Shown here in pieces: positions 33,132 through 44,590 of a DNA stretch of 64,000 nt. This DNA comes from Streptomyces sp. B3I8 (GTDB lineage Bacteria; Actinomycetota; Actinomycetes; Streptomycetales; Streptomycetaceae), in NCBI RefSeq assembly GCF_030816915.1, contig NZ_JAUSYN010000002.1:1029501-1093500 (forward strand), written 5' to 3'. Made by a program: the position numbers and the translations under genes. Position 1 is the stretch's first letter, and the number at the start of each line of letters is the position of its first letter. The notes under the pieces were generated by a model. It was not told where the DNA came from and searched no databases. It saw nothing but the letters and a program-made list of their open reading frames with translations.

Positions 33132-33290
33132 CTTTTTCAGGCTCCGTAGGGCGGTTCGGGGCAGGGGGCCGGGGTGCGGGGAGGCCGGGCGCCTTCCGGC
33201 GGCAGGGCCTTTCGCCGGCAGGGGCTTCCGGTGTGGCGGTACGGCACACGCGCGGGCGCACGGGTGCCCGGCGGGGGCTCGCTCGCGGCA

Positions 33291-33313
33291 GGCGTACGGC
33301 GGTGCCGTACGCC
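33291..33313 (-). terminator. Stem-loop between pyrR and pyrB
   Basis: A perfect 10-bp stem (33291-33300 with 33304-33313) with a 3-nt loop, 5 nt after the pyrR stop. The remaining 160 bp to pyrB hold GC-rich sequence with no gene. The hairpin may set the ratio of pyrR to the enzymes by partial termination. Confidence 0.5.
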
Positions 33314-33318
33314 GGGAG

Positions 33319-33952
<634 letters not shown>

Positions 33953-33971
33953 CGTCGGATTTGCGCCATCC

Positions 33972-33977
33972 ACGCTA
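33972..33977 (-). promoter_or_regulatory. Possible pyr operon -10 box
   Basis: TAGCGT on the minus strand would place a transcript start near 33965, just before the candidate PyrR hairpin, with a leader of about 58 nt. No good -35 is seen, so this is weak. Confidence 0.25.
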
Positions 33978-34176
33978 CCAGGTCCGGCTTGGGCTCCTGC
34001 CCGCGCCCCCTCCGCGGCGCCGGTTTGCCACCGGGATCCCCCGGTTCCTCCCCCCGTTCTGCACCGGTTTCCCCCTCCGACCCGCCGCCCGGTCACCCCT
34101 TCGGCCGACGGATGCCACCCGTTCGGCGCCACCACCCGCCGCCGGCACGTGGAAGGGGCGGGCCGACCGATTCCGC

Positions 34177-34206
34177 TTGACGGGGGAGAGTCACGCTGCG
34201 TAACCT
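34177..34206 (+). promoter_or_regulatory. bldD promoter
   Basis: TTGACG (34177-34182), an 18-bp spacer and TAACCT (34201-34206) fit a housekeeping-type promoter. The expected start is near 34213, about 55 nt before the ATG. The -10 region overlaps the BldD operator at 34191-34203. Confidence 0.55.
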
Positions 34207-34220
34207 CACAGTGAGTCACC
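34191..34220. promoter_or_regulatory. BldD operator in the bldD promoter
   Basis: The 13-mer at 34191-34203 (TCACGCTGCGTAA) fits the BldD-box consensus tnACnC(A/T)GnGTnA at every fixed position. Beside it, AGTGA-G-TCACC (34210-34220) matches the older AGTGA...TCACC description of the bldD autoregulatory site. Both overlie the -10 and start region, so autorepression is expected. Confidence 0.75.
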
Positions 34221-34266
34221 AAGCCGCGCGGCCGCGCCGCACGTCGACACAGTGTCCGGGAGCCAT

Positions 34267-34767
34267 ATGTCCAGCGAATACGCCAAACAGCTCGGGGCCA
34301 AGCTCCGGGCGATCCGCACCCAGCAGGGGCTGTCCCTCCACGGTGTCGAGGAGAAGTCCCAGGGACGCTGGAAGGCCGTCGTCGTCGGTTCGTACGAGCG
34401 CGGCGACCGTGCCGTGACCGTGCAGCGCCTCGCCGAGCTGGCGGACTTCTACGGGGTACCGGTGCAGGAGCTGCTGCCGGGCACCACGCCGGGCGGGGCC
34501 GCCGAGCCGCCGCCGAAGCTCGTCCTCGACCTGGAGCGGCTGGCCACTGTGCCGGTGGAGAAAGCCGGCCCCCTGCAGCGCTACGCGGCGACGATCCAGT
34601 CGCAGCGTGGTGACTACAACGGCAAGGTCCTCTCCATCCGCCAGGACGACCTGCGGACACTCGCCGTCATCTACGACCAGTCGCCCTCGGTGCTCACCGA
34701 GCAGCTGATCACCTGGGGTGTCCTCGACGCGGACGCGCGCCGCGCCGTCGCCCACGAGGACGCCTGA
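34267..34767 (+). CDS. bldD: c-di-GMP-responsive developmental master regulator BldD
   Basis: Encodes 166 residues. The N-terminal XRE-type HTH (about 8-70) reads LRAIRTQQGLSLHGVEEKS and VQRLAELADFYGVPVQELL. The C-terminal domain holds the c-di-GMP signature: Arg114-Gly-Asp116 and Arg125-Gln-Asp-Asp128. With tetrameric c-di-GMP it dimerises on DNA and represses sporulation genes during vegetative growth. I prefer the ATG at 34267 (MSSEYAKQLG) to an in-frame GTG 15 nt upstream, from the known family N-terminus. It is divergent from pyrR and convergent with nusB, with a strong terminator between. Confidence 0.97.
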   Translation: MSSEYAKQLGAKLRAIRTQQGLSLHGVEEKSQGRWKAVVVGSYERGDRAVTVQRLAELADFYGVPVQELLPGTTPGGAAEPPPKLVLDLERLATVPVEKAGPLQRYAATIQSQRGDYNGKVLSIRQDDLRTLAVIYDQSPSVLTEQLITWGVLDADARRAVAHEDA

Positions 34768-34788
34768 CCGGCGGCCTCACGCAGAAAC

Positions 34789-34835
34789 GTGCCGCCGGGG
34801 TGGCGGGAACCCAGGAGGTTCCCGCCACCCCGGCG
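34789..34835. terminator. Bidirectional terminator between bldD and nusB
   Basis: A perfect 21-bp stem (34789-34809 with 34815-34835) and a 5-nt loop lie between the convergent stops. An outer GCCTCAC/GTGAGGC pairing extends it. It would serve both genes. Confidence 0.85.
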
Positions 34836-34856
34836 GCCGTGTGAGGCGCCGCGGCG

Positions 34857-35285
34857 CTATCCGCGCCGCAACGACGGCTTCAGCTCCTTCAGACGGCCGA
34901 GGAGGCCGTTCACGAACGCCGGTGACTCGTCCGTGGAGAACTCCTTGGCGAGCTGGACCATCTCGTCGAGCACGACCGCGTCCGGCGTCTCGTCGACCCA
35001 GATCAGCTCGTAGGCGCCGAGCCGCAGGATGTTGCGGTCGACGACCGGCATCCGGTCCAGCGTCCAGCCCACCGCGTACTGCGCGAGGAGCTCGTCGATC
35101 CGCGTCACATGCTCCGCGTAGCCCTCGACGAGCTGCATCGTGTACTCGCTGACCGGCGGCTGCCGGGTGTCGCTCCGGGACAGGGAGACCCAGTCCGCGA
35201 GCACGGTCAGGACGTCGGCGCCTCGCTGGTCGCCTTCGAAGAGGATCTGGAAGGCGCGCTTGCGGGCCGTGTTACGGGCAGCCAC
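34857..35285 (-). CDS. nusB: Transcription antitermination factor NusB
   Basis: A 142-residue all-helical NusB. Together with S10 it binds boxA RNA in rRNA operon antitermination. The N-terminal RNA-binding arginines (AARNTARKRAFQILFEGDQR) and the family core DRMPVVDRNILRLGAYEL are present. The GTG start lies 2 nt past the efp stop, so the two are co-transcribed. The C-terminus is near the bldD terminator. Confidence 0.96.
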   Translation of the reverse strand: MAARNTARKRAFQILFEGDQRGADVLTVLADWVSLSRSDTRQPPVSEYTMQLVEGYAEHVTRIDELLAQYAVGWTLDRMPVVDRNILRLGAYELIWVDETPDAVVLDEMVQLAKEFSTDESPAFVNGLLGRLKELKPSLRRG

Positions 35286-35287
35286 GG

Positions 35288-35854
35288 TTAGCTGTTCACC
35301 CGGCCGAGGTAGTCACTCGAACGGGTGTCGACCTTGATCTTCTCACCGGTGGTGATGAAGAGCGGGACCTGGATCTGGTGACCGGTCTCCAGGGTGGCGG
35401 GCTTGGTACCGCCGGTGGAGCGGTCGCCCTGGACACCCGGCTCGGTCTCCTGGATGGTCAGCTCGACGGCGGCGGGCAGCTCCACGAAGAGCACCTCGCC
35501 CTCGTGCTGCGCGACGGTGGCCGTGAAGCCCTCGATCAGGAAGTTCGCGGCGTCCCCGACGGCCTTGCGGTCGACGTGGAGCTGGTCGTAGGTCTCCATG
35601 TCCATGAAGACGAAGTAGTCGCCGTCCATGTAGGAGAACTGCATGTCGCGCTTGTCGACGGTGGCCGTTTCGACCTTGACGCCGGCGTTGAACGTCTTGT
35701 CGACGACCTTGCCGGAGAGCACGTTCTTGAGCTTGGTGCGCACGAAGGCCGGGCCCTTGCCGGGCTTGACGTGCTGGAACTCGACGACGGACCAGAGCTG
35801 GCCGCCTTCGAGCTTGAGCACCAGGCCGTTCTTGAGGTCGTTCGTGGAAGCCAC
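35288..35854 (-). CDS. efp: Translation elongation factor P
   Basis: A 188-residue EF-P with the three usual beta-barrel domains. It relieves ribosome stalling at consecutive prolines. The tip loop reads [11 protein letters not shown] with Lys33. The PGKGP form is the actinobacterial type, reported to work without lysine modification, and no epmA or similar gene is seen here. The GTG at 35854, with AGGAG 11 nt upstream, gives [10 protein letters not shown]; the longer frame to 35899 is unlikely. It lies between the peptidase-like gene and nusB, a conserved order. Proline-rich proteins in this window (for example at 37128-38114) would be natural clients. Confidence 0.96.
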   Translation of the reverse strand: MASTNDLKNGLVLKLEGGQLWSVVEFQHVKPGKGPAFVRTKLKNVLSGKVVDKTFNAGVKVETATVDKRDMQFSYMDGDYFVFMDMETYDQLHVDRKAVGDAANFLIEGFTATVAQHEGEVLFVELPAAVELTIQETEPGVQGDRSTGGTKPATLETGHQIQVPLFITTGEKIKVDTRSSDYLGRVNS

Positions 35855-35902
35855 GGTTGCGGAATCTCCTGGACTGACGAGTGGACGACAAGAAGGCAAG
35901 CG

Positions 35903-37030
35903 CTACAGCGCGAGCAGCTCCTTGGTCGTGATGGTGAGTAGCTCGGGTCCGCCGTCCGCCTCGGGGCGTACGACGAGCGTGTCATCGATCCGGACACCGC
36001 CCCGGCCCGGAAGGTGGACCCCCGGTTCGACGGTGACCGGCACGCAAGCGTCCAGTTTACCCATGGCCGTGGGGGCCAATTGAGGGTCCTCTTCGATTTC
36101 CAGTCCGACACCGTGTCCCGTCATCTGCGGCTGCTCGTCCCCGTGGCCCCCGGAGTCGATCACCTGCCGCGCCACCCGGTCCACGTCGCGGCACGCCACA
36201 CCGGGTGCCAGGGACTCGCGTCCGGCCCGCTGGGCGGCGAAGACCAGGTCGTACAGCTCGATCTGCCAGTCGGCGGGCGAGGTTCCGATGACGAACGTAC
36301 GGCCGATCTCGCAGCGGTAGCCGTGGTAGGCGGCGCCGAGGCACACGGTGAGGAAGTCGCCCTCCTCCACCCGGCGGTCGGTGGGGCGGTGACCGCGGCG
36401 GCCGGAGTGCGGGCCGGTGGCGACGGAGGTGGTGAAGGCGGGGCCGTCGGCGCCGTGGTCCACGAGGCGGCGCTCCAGTTCGAGGGCGAGGTGCCGCTCG
36501 GTGCGGCCGACCAGGATCGACTCCAGGAGTTCGCCGAGGGCCTGGTCGGCGATCTCCGCGCCGACGCGCAGCAGGGCGATCTCCTCCTCGTCCTTGACGA
36601 GGCGCAGTTGTTCGACGACGCCGCCGACGTCGTCCAGCCGCAGCCGGGGCGCCACGGAGCGCAGGGCACGGTGACGGGAGACCGTGAGGTGGTGCTCCTC
36701 CACCGCGAGGGACTCGGCGCCCTGACCGGCGGCCAGGTCGGCGGCGGCGACCGCCGCGTCACCGACGCGGGCGCCCTGGCCCGCGGCACGGCCCGGCAGG
36801 GTCTGGACGCGCAGCGATTCGTCGAGGCGGTCGGCCCCGGGCTGCGGATCGGGCGGACCGGGACTGAGCAGCAGGTCCTCGTCACGGCCGAGCAGCAGGA
36901 CCGAACCGCGGGGCGCGGCGCCAGCGAGATAGCGGACGTTGACGGGGCGGGAGATCAGTGCCGTCGCGCTGCCGCTCGCGCTGCAGCGGTCCCTCAGGCG
37001 GTTGCGGCGGATCGCGTACACCTCGGACAT
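35903..37030 (-). CDS. M24 (Xaa-Pro) peptidase-like protein with altered metal ligands
   Basis: A 375-residue pita-bread-fold protein. The N-terminal creatinase-like domain (about 1-135) is followed by the M24 domain. In active enzymes the five metal ligands are Asp, Asp, His, Glu, Glu. Here the first lies in FLTVCLGAAYHGY and is Cys230. The second lies in RCEIGRTF and is Glu241. His306 (GHGVGLEIEEDP) and Glu336 (VEPGVHLPG) are kept. The last, in GVRIDDTLVV, is Asp349. Loss of the first Asp suggests a weak or non-catalytic protein, or a different metal. It is upstream of efp and nusB on the same strand, where many bacteria place an active pepQ-type gene. Confidence 0.8.
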   Translation of the reverse strand: MSEVYAIRRNRLRDRCSASGSATALISRPVNVRYLAGAAPRGSVLLLGRDEDLLLSPGPPDPQPGADRLDESLRVQTLPGRAAGQGARVGDAAVAAADLAAGQGAESLAVEEHHLTVSRHRALRSVAPRLRLDDVGGVVEQLRLVKDEEEIALLRVGAEIADQALGELLESILVGRTERHLALELERRLVDHGADGPAFTTSVATGPHSGRRGHRPTDRRVEEGDFLTVCLGAAYHGYRCEIGRTFVIGTSPADWQIELYDLVFAAQRAGRESLAPGVACRDVDRVARQVIDSGGHGDEQPQMTGHGVGLEIEEDPQLAPTAMGKLDACVPVTVEPGVHLPGRGGVRIDDTLVVRPEADGGPELLTITTKELLAL

Positions 37031-37127
37031 GTCCCGAGCGTATGAGCTGCGGGCGATTTGTGCCGGTTGGGGGCCGCCGGGCGGGGGTGGCAGAACCGTT
37101 CCCGCGGTCCGTCCGTCCGGCCGGCCG

Positions 37128-38114
37128 TCACCAGGTGGGCGGGCTCGCTATCGCCCGGGCCAGGACGTCGTCCAGGAGCCGGGCGGTGGACGGGACGTCC
37201 AGGTGGGAGTTGTCGATGATCGGCAGACCCGAGCCGTACCAGCCGGCCATGCGCCCGTGGATGCGGGCGACCTCCTCGTCGGTGAGGCGGCGGTTGCCCG
37301 AGCGCTCGGCGTTGCGCTCCAGGACGATCTCCAGGCCGGGCAGCAGGACGACCGGCAGCAGGCCGGGGCCCACGTGCCGCTTCCAGCCGCCGAGGCCGAC
37401 GACGGGGCGGTCCGGGAAGACGGCGTCGTCCAGGATGCAGGAGATGCCGTTGGCCAGGAAGTTGCGGGCGGCGAAGCCGCAGGTGCGGCGGGCGAGACGA
37501 TACTGCGCCTCGGAGTTGTCGTTCCATCCGGACTGCGGGTCGGCGAAGCCGGAGCGAACCCATTCGCGCACGTCGTCGAGGCTGATGTGCGCGGTGGGGA
37601 CCCGGCGGCGGTCCGCCCAGTACTTGGCGACACTGGTCTTGCCGGCCCCGGCGGGGCCGATCAGCAGAACGGCGAGCGTGGTGGTCGTCGGATCGGGCGC
37701 GCCCGCGGCGGGCGGGACGTGCGGGATGCCGACGGGGCCGCCCGGCGGGAGCGTCACATGACCGGTGGTCTCCGGCCGGACCTGCGCGGGCGGAGCGGAG
37801 GGTGCGGGCGGCGGCCCGTGGTGCGCGGGCGGGCCCGCCGGAGCGGGAGGTGCCTGCGGAGCGGGCGGTGCGGGCACGCCGGCCGGAACGGGGGCGGGGG
37901 CGTGGGGCGGGACAGGGGCGTGGGCCGGCGGCGCGGGCATGTGCGTGGAGGGCCCGCCCGGGGGCGGCACCGGCCCGGTGCCGAAGCCCGGCGGTGTCGC
38001 CGGCGCGGGGCCCGGGTGGCCCTGGGGGTGGTGCGCGGCCGATGACCACACGGCCGCCGGCGGCTGCCCCTGCTGAAGGGGCGGCGGCAGCGGAGCTCCC
38101 ACTGCGTGCTGCAT
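37128..38114 (-). CDS. P-loop ATPase/kinase-like protein with long proline-rich N-terminus
   Basis: Encodes 328 residues. Residues 1 to about 140 are Pro/Ala/Gly-rich low-complexity sequence and probably disordered. The rest is a nucleoside/shikimate-kinase-like P-loop domain: Walker A LLIGPAGAGKTSVAKYWADR, then ISLDDVREWVRSGF. A LID-like stretch RNAERSGNRRLTDEEVARIHG follows. It may phosphorylate a small molecule or RNA end; the substrate is unknown. The ATG at 38114 has GGAG 9 nt upstream. It stands between the aro genes and the peptidase-like gene. The proline runs would make it depend on EF-P, encoded 1.3 kb downstream. Confidence 0.8.
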   Translation of the reverse strand: MQHAVGAPLPPPLQQGQPPAAVWSSAAHHPQGHPGPAPATPPGFGTGPVPPPGGPSTHMPAPPAHAPVPPHAPAPVPAGVPAPPAPQAPPAPAGPPAHHGPPPAPSAPPAQVRPETTGHVTLPPGGPVGIPHVPPAAGAPDPTTTTLAVLLIGPAGAGKTSVAKYWADRRRVPTAHISLDDVREWVRSGFADPQSGWNDNSEAQYRLARRTCGFAARNFLANGISCILDDAVFPDRPVVGLGGWKRHVGPGLLPVVLLPGLEIVLERNAERSGNRRLTDEEVARIHGRMAGWYGSGLPIIDNSHLDVPSTARLLDDVLARAIASPPTW

Positions 38115-38240
38115 CCGGTGCCACTCCGTCTCGTACAGGCTGTCGGCGCTGTCCGCGGGGCCCGACCGCCCGCCGCCTACCGAACGGTACCGTCCTTGGC
38201 CGTGTCTGTGTGAACGGCCGGGGGTACGGGGCTCCGCCCC

Positions 38241-38262
38241 CGGGGCTGCCGCCCCAGCCCCG
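38241..38262 (-). terminator. GC-rich hairpin cluster after aroB
   Basis: CGGGGCT (38241-38247) pairs with AGCCCCG (38256-38262). Further GC-rich stems (such as AGGGGG with CCCCCT) fill 38220-38330, between aroB and the P-loop gene. This is a probable terminator region; the exact functional stem is unclear. Confidence 0.45.
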
Positions 38263-38341
38263 AGGGGGCTGCCCCCCTGAACCCCCCGGAGGATGCCGGG
38301 GCGAACCCCCGGCCCCAGAACTGACCACGGGGAGGCGTGCG

Positions 38342-41129
<2,788 letters not shown>

Positions 41130-41304
41130 CGAAGCTCCTCAGTGCTCGCGCCCCGAACTGCCCCCCGTACGCGCGTCCTCGCGTACGGCGACGGCGTGAC
41201 CGGGGTGCGCGGTGCCGGCCCGCCGCCTGAATCCTCCCACGTCCCCCGGGAGGAACCGGCCGTCGGTCCATACAGCGGACGCGCGGACCCGGTGTCGGCG
41301 ACGC

Positions 41305-42141
41305 TCAGCGCGCCGCCAGCGCGTGCTCCCCCGCCTTGCGCATGGCCTCCAGGGGCGCGACAGGCACACCGGTCATCTGTTCGACCTGAAGGACGGCCTG
41401 GTGCACCAGCAGGTCGAGCCCGCCGACGACGGCACCGCCGTACGCCGACCAGCGCGCCGCCAGGGCGGTCGGCCAGGGGTCGTAGAGGACGTCGAAGAGG
41501 GTGGCGGGCCGTTCGGGTACGGCACCGGCGAGCGCGTCGGTCGCCCCGGCGGGGGTGGTGGCGATCACCAGGGGGGCGCCGAGCGCCTCCGCGGCGTGCG
41601 CCCAGTCCCGGGTACGGACCGGCACCTCCAGGCGCGCGCCCCACTCCCGCATCTCGGCGGCGCGGACCTCGCCGCGCACATAGGCGACGACCTCGCCGGT
41701 GCAGACGCGGGCGAGGGCGGCGAGCGCGGAGGAGGCGGTGGCCCCCGCGCCGAGGATCGCCGCGGAGTCCACCTGTTCGATGCCCCGCTCGCGCAGCGCG
41801 GCGACCATCCCGGGGATGTCGGTGTTGTCGCCGCGTCGGCGGCCGTCCGCGGTGAACACGACGGTGTTGACGGCCTCGACCGAGGCCGCCGTCTCGCTGA
41901 TCTCGTCGACCAGCGGGATGACGGCCCGCTTGAGCGGCATGGTGAGCGACAGCCCCACCCACTCGCCCCCGAGCCCTTCGAGGAACCCCGGCAGCGCCGC
42001 CTCGTCCACCTCGAACCGGTCGTAGGACCAGTCGGTGAGCCCCAGTTCCGCGTAGGCGGCGCGGTGCAGCACCGGGGAGAGGGAGTGGGCGATCGGGGAG
42101 CCGAGCACGGCGGCCCGGCGGGTGGGGTCGGTGCCGGTCAT
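41305..42141 (-). CDS. aroE: Shikimate dehydrogenase
   Basis: Encodes 278 residues. It reduces 3-dehydroshikimate to shikimate. The substrate domain carries GSPIAHSLSPVLHRAAY, the catalytic Lys in SLTMPLKRAVI and the Asp in GDNTDIPGM. The NAD(P) domain carries AAILGAGATASSALAAL, where the GxGxxA/S motif takes the place of GxGGxxR/K. NADP versus NAD preference is not assignable. It lies 7 nt downstream of mltG and 175 bp upstream of aroC. Confidence 0.92.
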   Translation of the reverse strand: MTGTDPTRRAAVLGSPIAHSLSPVLHRAAYAELGLTDWSYDRFEVDEAALPGFLEGLGGEWVGLSLTMPLKRAVIPLVDEISETAASVEAVNTVVFTADGRRRGDNTDIPGMVAALRERGIEQVDSAAILGAGATASSALAALARVCTGEVVAYVRGEVRAAEMREWGARLEVPVRTRDWAHAAEALGAPLVIATTPAGATDALAGAVPERPATLFDVLYDPWPTALAARWSAYGGAVVGGLDLLVHQAVLQVEQMTGVPVAPLEAMRKAGEHALAAR

Positions 42142-42148
42142 CGGTCCG

Positions 42149-44002
42149 TCATTGTCCGTTCTCCTGGCTTTCCAGGTACTTCTCGCGGTTCCGGTTCTGC
42201 TCCTCGTTGGTCTCGGCGAACAGTGTCTTGTCCTCGCTGACCGAGACGAAGTAGTACCAGTTGCCCTCGGCCGGGTGGAGGGCGGCGTCGATCGCGACCT
42301 CGCCGGGGTTGTCGATCGGCCCGGGCGGCAGACCCTTGATCTTGTACGTGTTGTACGGATCGTCGAGCTGGCGCAGCTGGTTGACGGAACCGGTGGCCAG
42401 CTTGGACTCGCCGCGCAGGTAGTTGACCGTGGAGTCGAAGTCGAGCAGTCCGTAGGTCTCGGTGTTGTCCTTCTTGAGCCGGTTGTAGACGACCCGGGCG
42501 ACCTTCTCGAAGTCGGACTTGTTCTTGCCCTCGGCCTGCACGAGGCTCGCGACGGTGAGGACCTGCAGCGGACTGTCGAGGCCGAGGCTCTGGGCCTTCG
42601 CGTCCAGGCCCAGCTCCGCGTACCGCTTCTTGGCCTGGTTGACCATGTCCGCGAGCACGTCCTCGGGCTTCATGCCCTTGGAGACGGCGTAGCTGGAGGG
42701 GAAGAGGAATCCTTCCAGCGGGTCCTTGATGTCGTCGTCGGTGTCGGCCCAGCTCGGCAGGCCGAATTTCGACCACTTCTTCTCCGCGACGCCCTTGGTG
42801 GTGCCCTTGTCCAGGTCGAGCTTCTTGTCGAGGTCCGCGTAGACCGCCGCGTTGCGCTCGCCTTCGAAGACGACCAGGTTGTTGCGGCTCTTGGGATCGA
42901 GCATCAGGGCGACGGCGCTGGCGGCGGACATCTGCTTGTGCAGCGTGTAGGCACCCGCCTGAATGGTGTTGCCCTGGGCGTTGTCGGCCTGGGCGGCGAC
43001 GAACGCGTCCACGCTCTTGACCACGCCGGCCTTCTTCAGGAGCTGCCCGATGGCGGCGCCGTTGGTGCCCTTCGGGACGGTGACCGTCACGCTCTCGCCG
43101 GTGCCGTCGCCCGCGTAGTCGGGGGCCGTGCCGTAACGGTTCTGGTAGAAGTGGTAGCCGACATATCCGACACCGCCGAGGCCGCCACCGAAGACGAGGA
43201 CGACCACGAGGCAGGCACAGCCGTTGCGGCGCTTCCTGCCCTTGTCCTTGCCGCCCTTGGCCCCCTTCGTGGAGGCACGCCCCTTGCCGCGGCGGCCGTC
43301 GGGGGCGTCCCGCTCGTCCGGATCGTCGAAGTCCTCGGCCGGATCGTCGTCCCGGGGACCGTCCGGATCACCCGCGAAGAAGGGGTGTTCCTCCTCCTCG
43401 GGCGGGCCCGGGTCCCAGTCCGGACGCGGCTCGGTCCCGGTGGCGGGCTGCGCGGCGTAGACGTCGCCCTGGTCGGCGGCGTACGGAACGTGCTGCTGTG
43501 CCCCGGCCGGGACCTGCTGCTGTCCCGGGGCGGGCATCTGCGGCTGCTGTCCCTGACCGGCACCGGGCGTCTGCGGCTGCTGTCCCTGACCGGCACCGGG
43601 CGTCTGCGGCTGCTGTCCCGCTCCGTGCCAGCCGCCGTCGCCCTGTCCTTGCCCCTGTCCCTGCCCGTACTGCTGTTGGACATGACCGGCGTAGCTCTGC
43701 TCGCCCTGCTGGGGGTAGCCGCCCTGCACCTGCTGGTACGGCTGCCCGTACTGGTCGTGCCCCTGGTACTGCTGCCCCTGCTGCACCGGGTACTGCTGCG
43801 GGTACTGCTGCTGTCCCTGGTCGTAGCCGGGCTGCTGCTGCGCCTGGCTCCAGTCGCCGTGACCCTGCTGCTGCGGCTGCTGATGGCCGCCGTAGGGGGA
43901 CTGGTCGGCGGGCGCCTGCTGTCCTCCCCATCCGCCGTCCCCGTACAACGGGTCCTCGGGATGCCACGGTTCGGAGCCCGGGCCCCGGCCATACTCAGTC
44001 AT
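42149..44002 (-). CDS. mltG: Endolytic transglycosylase MltG with long Gln-rich cytoplasmic N-terminus
   Basis: Encodes 617 residues, much longer than the 340 of E. coli MltG. Residues 1 to about 195 are Gln/Gly/Pro/Tyr-rich low complexity with an 11-residue perfect repeat. An acidic then basic stretch follows, and one membrane segment at about 261-283. The extracellular YceG domain ends the protein. The catalytic Glu is Glu491 in VASLVQAEGKN, aligning with Glu218 of E. coli. It cleaves nascent peptidoglycan glycan strands at the membrane. The gene follows ruvX and precedes aroE, a conserved order. The Gln-rich head is probably disordered and may interact with cytoplasmic growth proteins. Confidence 0.92.
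   Translation of the reverse strand: MTEYGRGPGSEPWHPEDPLYGDGGWGGQQAPADQSPYGGHQQPQQQGHGDWSQAQQQPGYDQGQQQYPQQYPVQQGQQYQGHDQYGQPYQQVQGGYPQQGEQSYAGHVQQQYGQGQGQGQGDGGWHGAGQQPQTPGAGQGQQPQTPGAGQGQQPQMPAPGQQQVPAGAQQHVPYAADQGDVYAAQPATGTEPRPDWDPGPPEEEEHPFFAGDPDGPRDDDPAEDFDDPDERDAPDGRRGKGRASTKGAKGGKDKGRKRRNGCACLVVVLVFGGGLGGVGYVGYHFYQNRYGTAPDYAGDGTGESVTVTVPKGTNGAAIGQLLKKAGVVKSVDAFVAAQADNAQGNTIQAGAYTLHKQMSAASAVALMLDPKSRNNLVVFEGERNAAVYADLDKKLDLDKGTTKGVAEKKWSKFGLPSWADTDDDIKDPLEGFLFPSSYAVSKGMKPEDVLADMVNQAKKRYAELGLDAKAQSLGLDSPLQVLTVASLVQAEGKNKSDFEKVARVVYNRLKKDNTETYGLLDFDSTVNYLRGESKLATGSVNQLRQLDDPYNTYKIKGLPPGPIDNPGEVAIDAALHPAEGNWYYFVSVSEDKTLFAETNEEQNRNREKYLESQENGQ
43538..43620. repeat. 33-bp perfect tandem repeat within mltG
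   Basis: Two identical 33-bp units (43538-43570 and 43571-43603), followed by 16-17 bp of a third, encode the repeated 11-mer GQGQQPQTPGA in the cytoplasmic tail. The frame is preserved. Identity at nucleotide level points to a recent duplication and possible length variation between strains. Confidence 0.85.
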
Positions 44003-44125
44003 CGATCCCCTAGAGCCGCGAGGCCTCCCTAGTGCCGCGCCCGTGCCCGGCTTTGGTTCTGCCTCTTGCTGTGCGGTGGCTGTTCGAACCCCGTCCGCAT
44101 GGCGCGGAACGTTACCGTATCGCGA

Positions 44126-44590
44126 TCAGATGACCACTTCGACGCCCTCGCCGGGAGACGTACCTGACACCCGTTCGGATTCCAGTGCCTGCTGGAGGAT
44201 GATCACAGCGGCGGCCTGGTCGATCACGGAGCGCCCCTTCTTGGACTTCACGCCGGAGGCGCGCAGTCCCTGGCTCGCCGTGACGGTCGTCATCCGCTCG
44301 TCCAGCAGGCGCACCGGCACCGGTGCGATCAGCCGCGCCAGTTCCTGGGCGAAGCCGCGCACCTTGACCGCGGCCGGGCCCTCGCCCCCCTTGAGGGAAC
44401 GCGGCAGCCCGACGACGACCTCGATCGGCTCGTACTCCTCGACGAGCTGCCTCAGCCTGCGGTGCGCGGCGGGGACGTCGCGCCCCGGGACCGTCTCCAC
44501 CGGGGTGGCGAGGATCCCGTCGGGGTCGCAGGAGGCGACCCCGATGCGGGCGTCCCCGACGTCGATCGCGAGGCGGCGGCCCCGGCGCAC
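44126..44590 (-). CDS. ruvX: RuvX/YqgF-type Holliday junction resolvase-like protein
   Basis: A 154-residue RNase H-fold nuclease. Catalytic Asp10 lies in LAIDVGDARIGVAS. Other family motifs are VVVGLPRSLKGGEG, DERMTT and the final Asp in VIDQAAAVIILQ. It is thought to act in 16S rRNA 5'-end maturation or junction cleavage. The GTG shares one base with the alaS stop (TAGTG). A 123-bp gap separates it from mltG. Confidence 0.92.
   Translation of the reverse strand: MRRGRRLAIDVGDARIGVASCDPDGILATPVETVPGRDVPAAHRRLRQLVEEYEPIEVVVGLPRSLKGGEGPAAVKVRGFAQELARLIAPVPVRLLDERMTTVTASQGLRASGVKSKKGRSVIDQAAAVIILQQALESERVSGTSPGEGVEVVI

Noticed and set aside
43538..43620. CRISPR-like short repeats
   Set aside because: The units are directly adjacent without spacers and are in frame inside mltG, so they are a coding tandem repeat.
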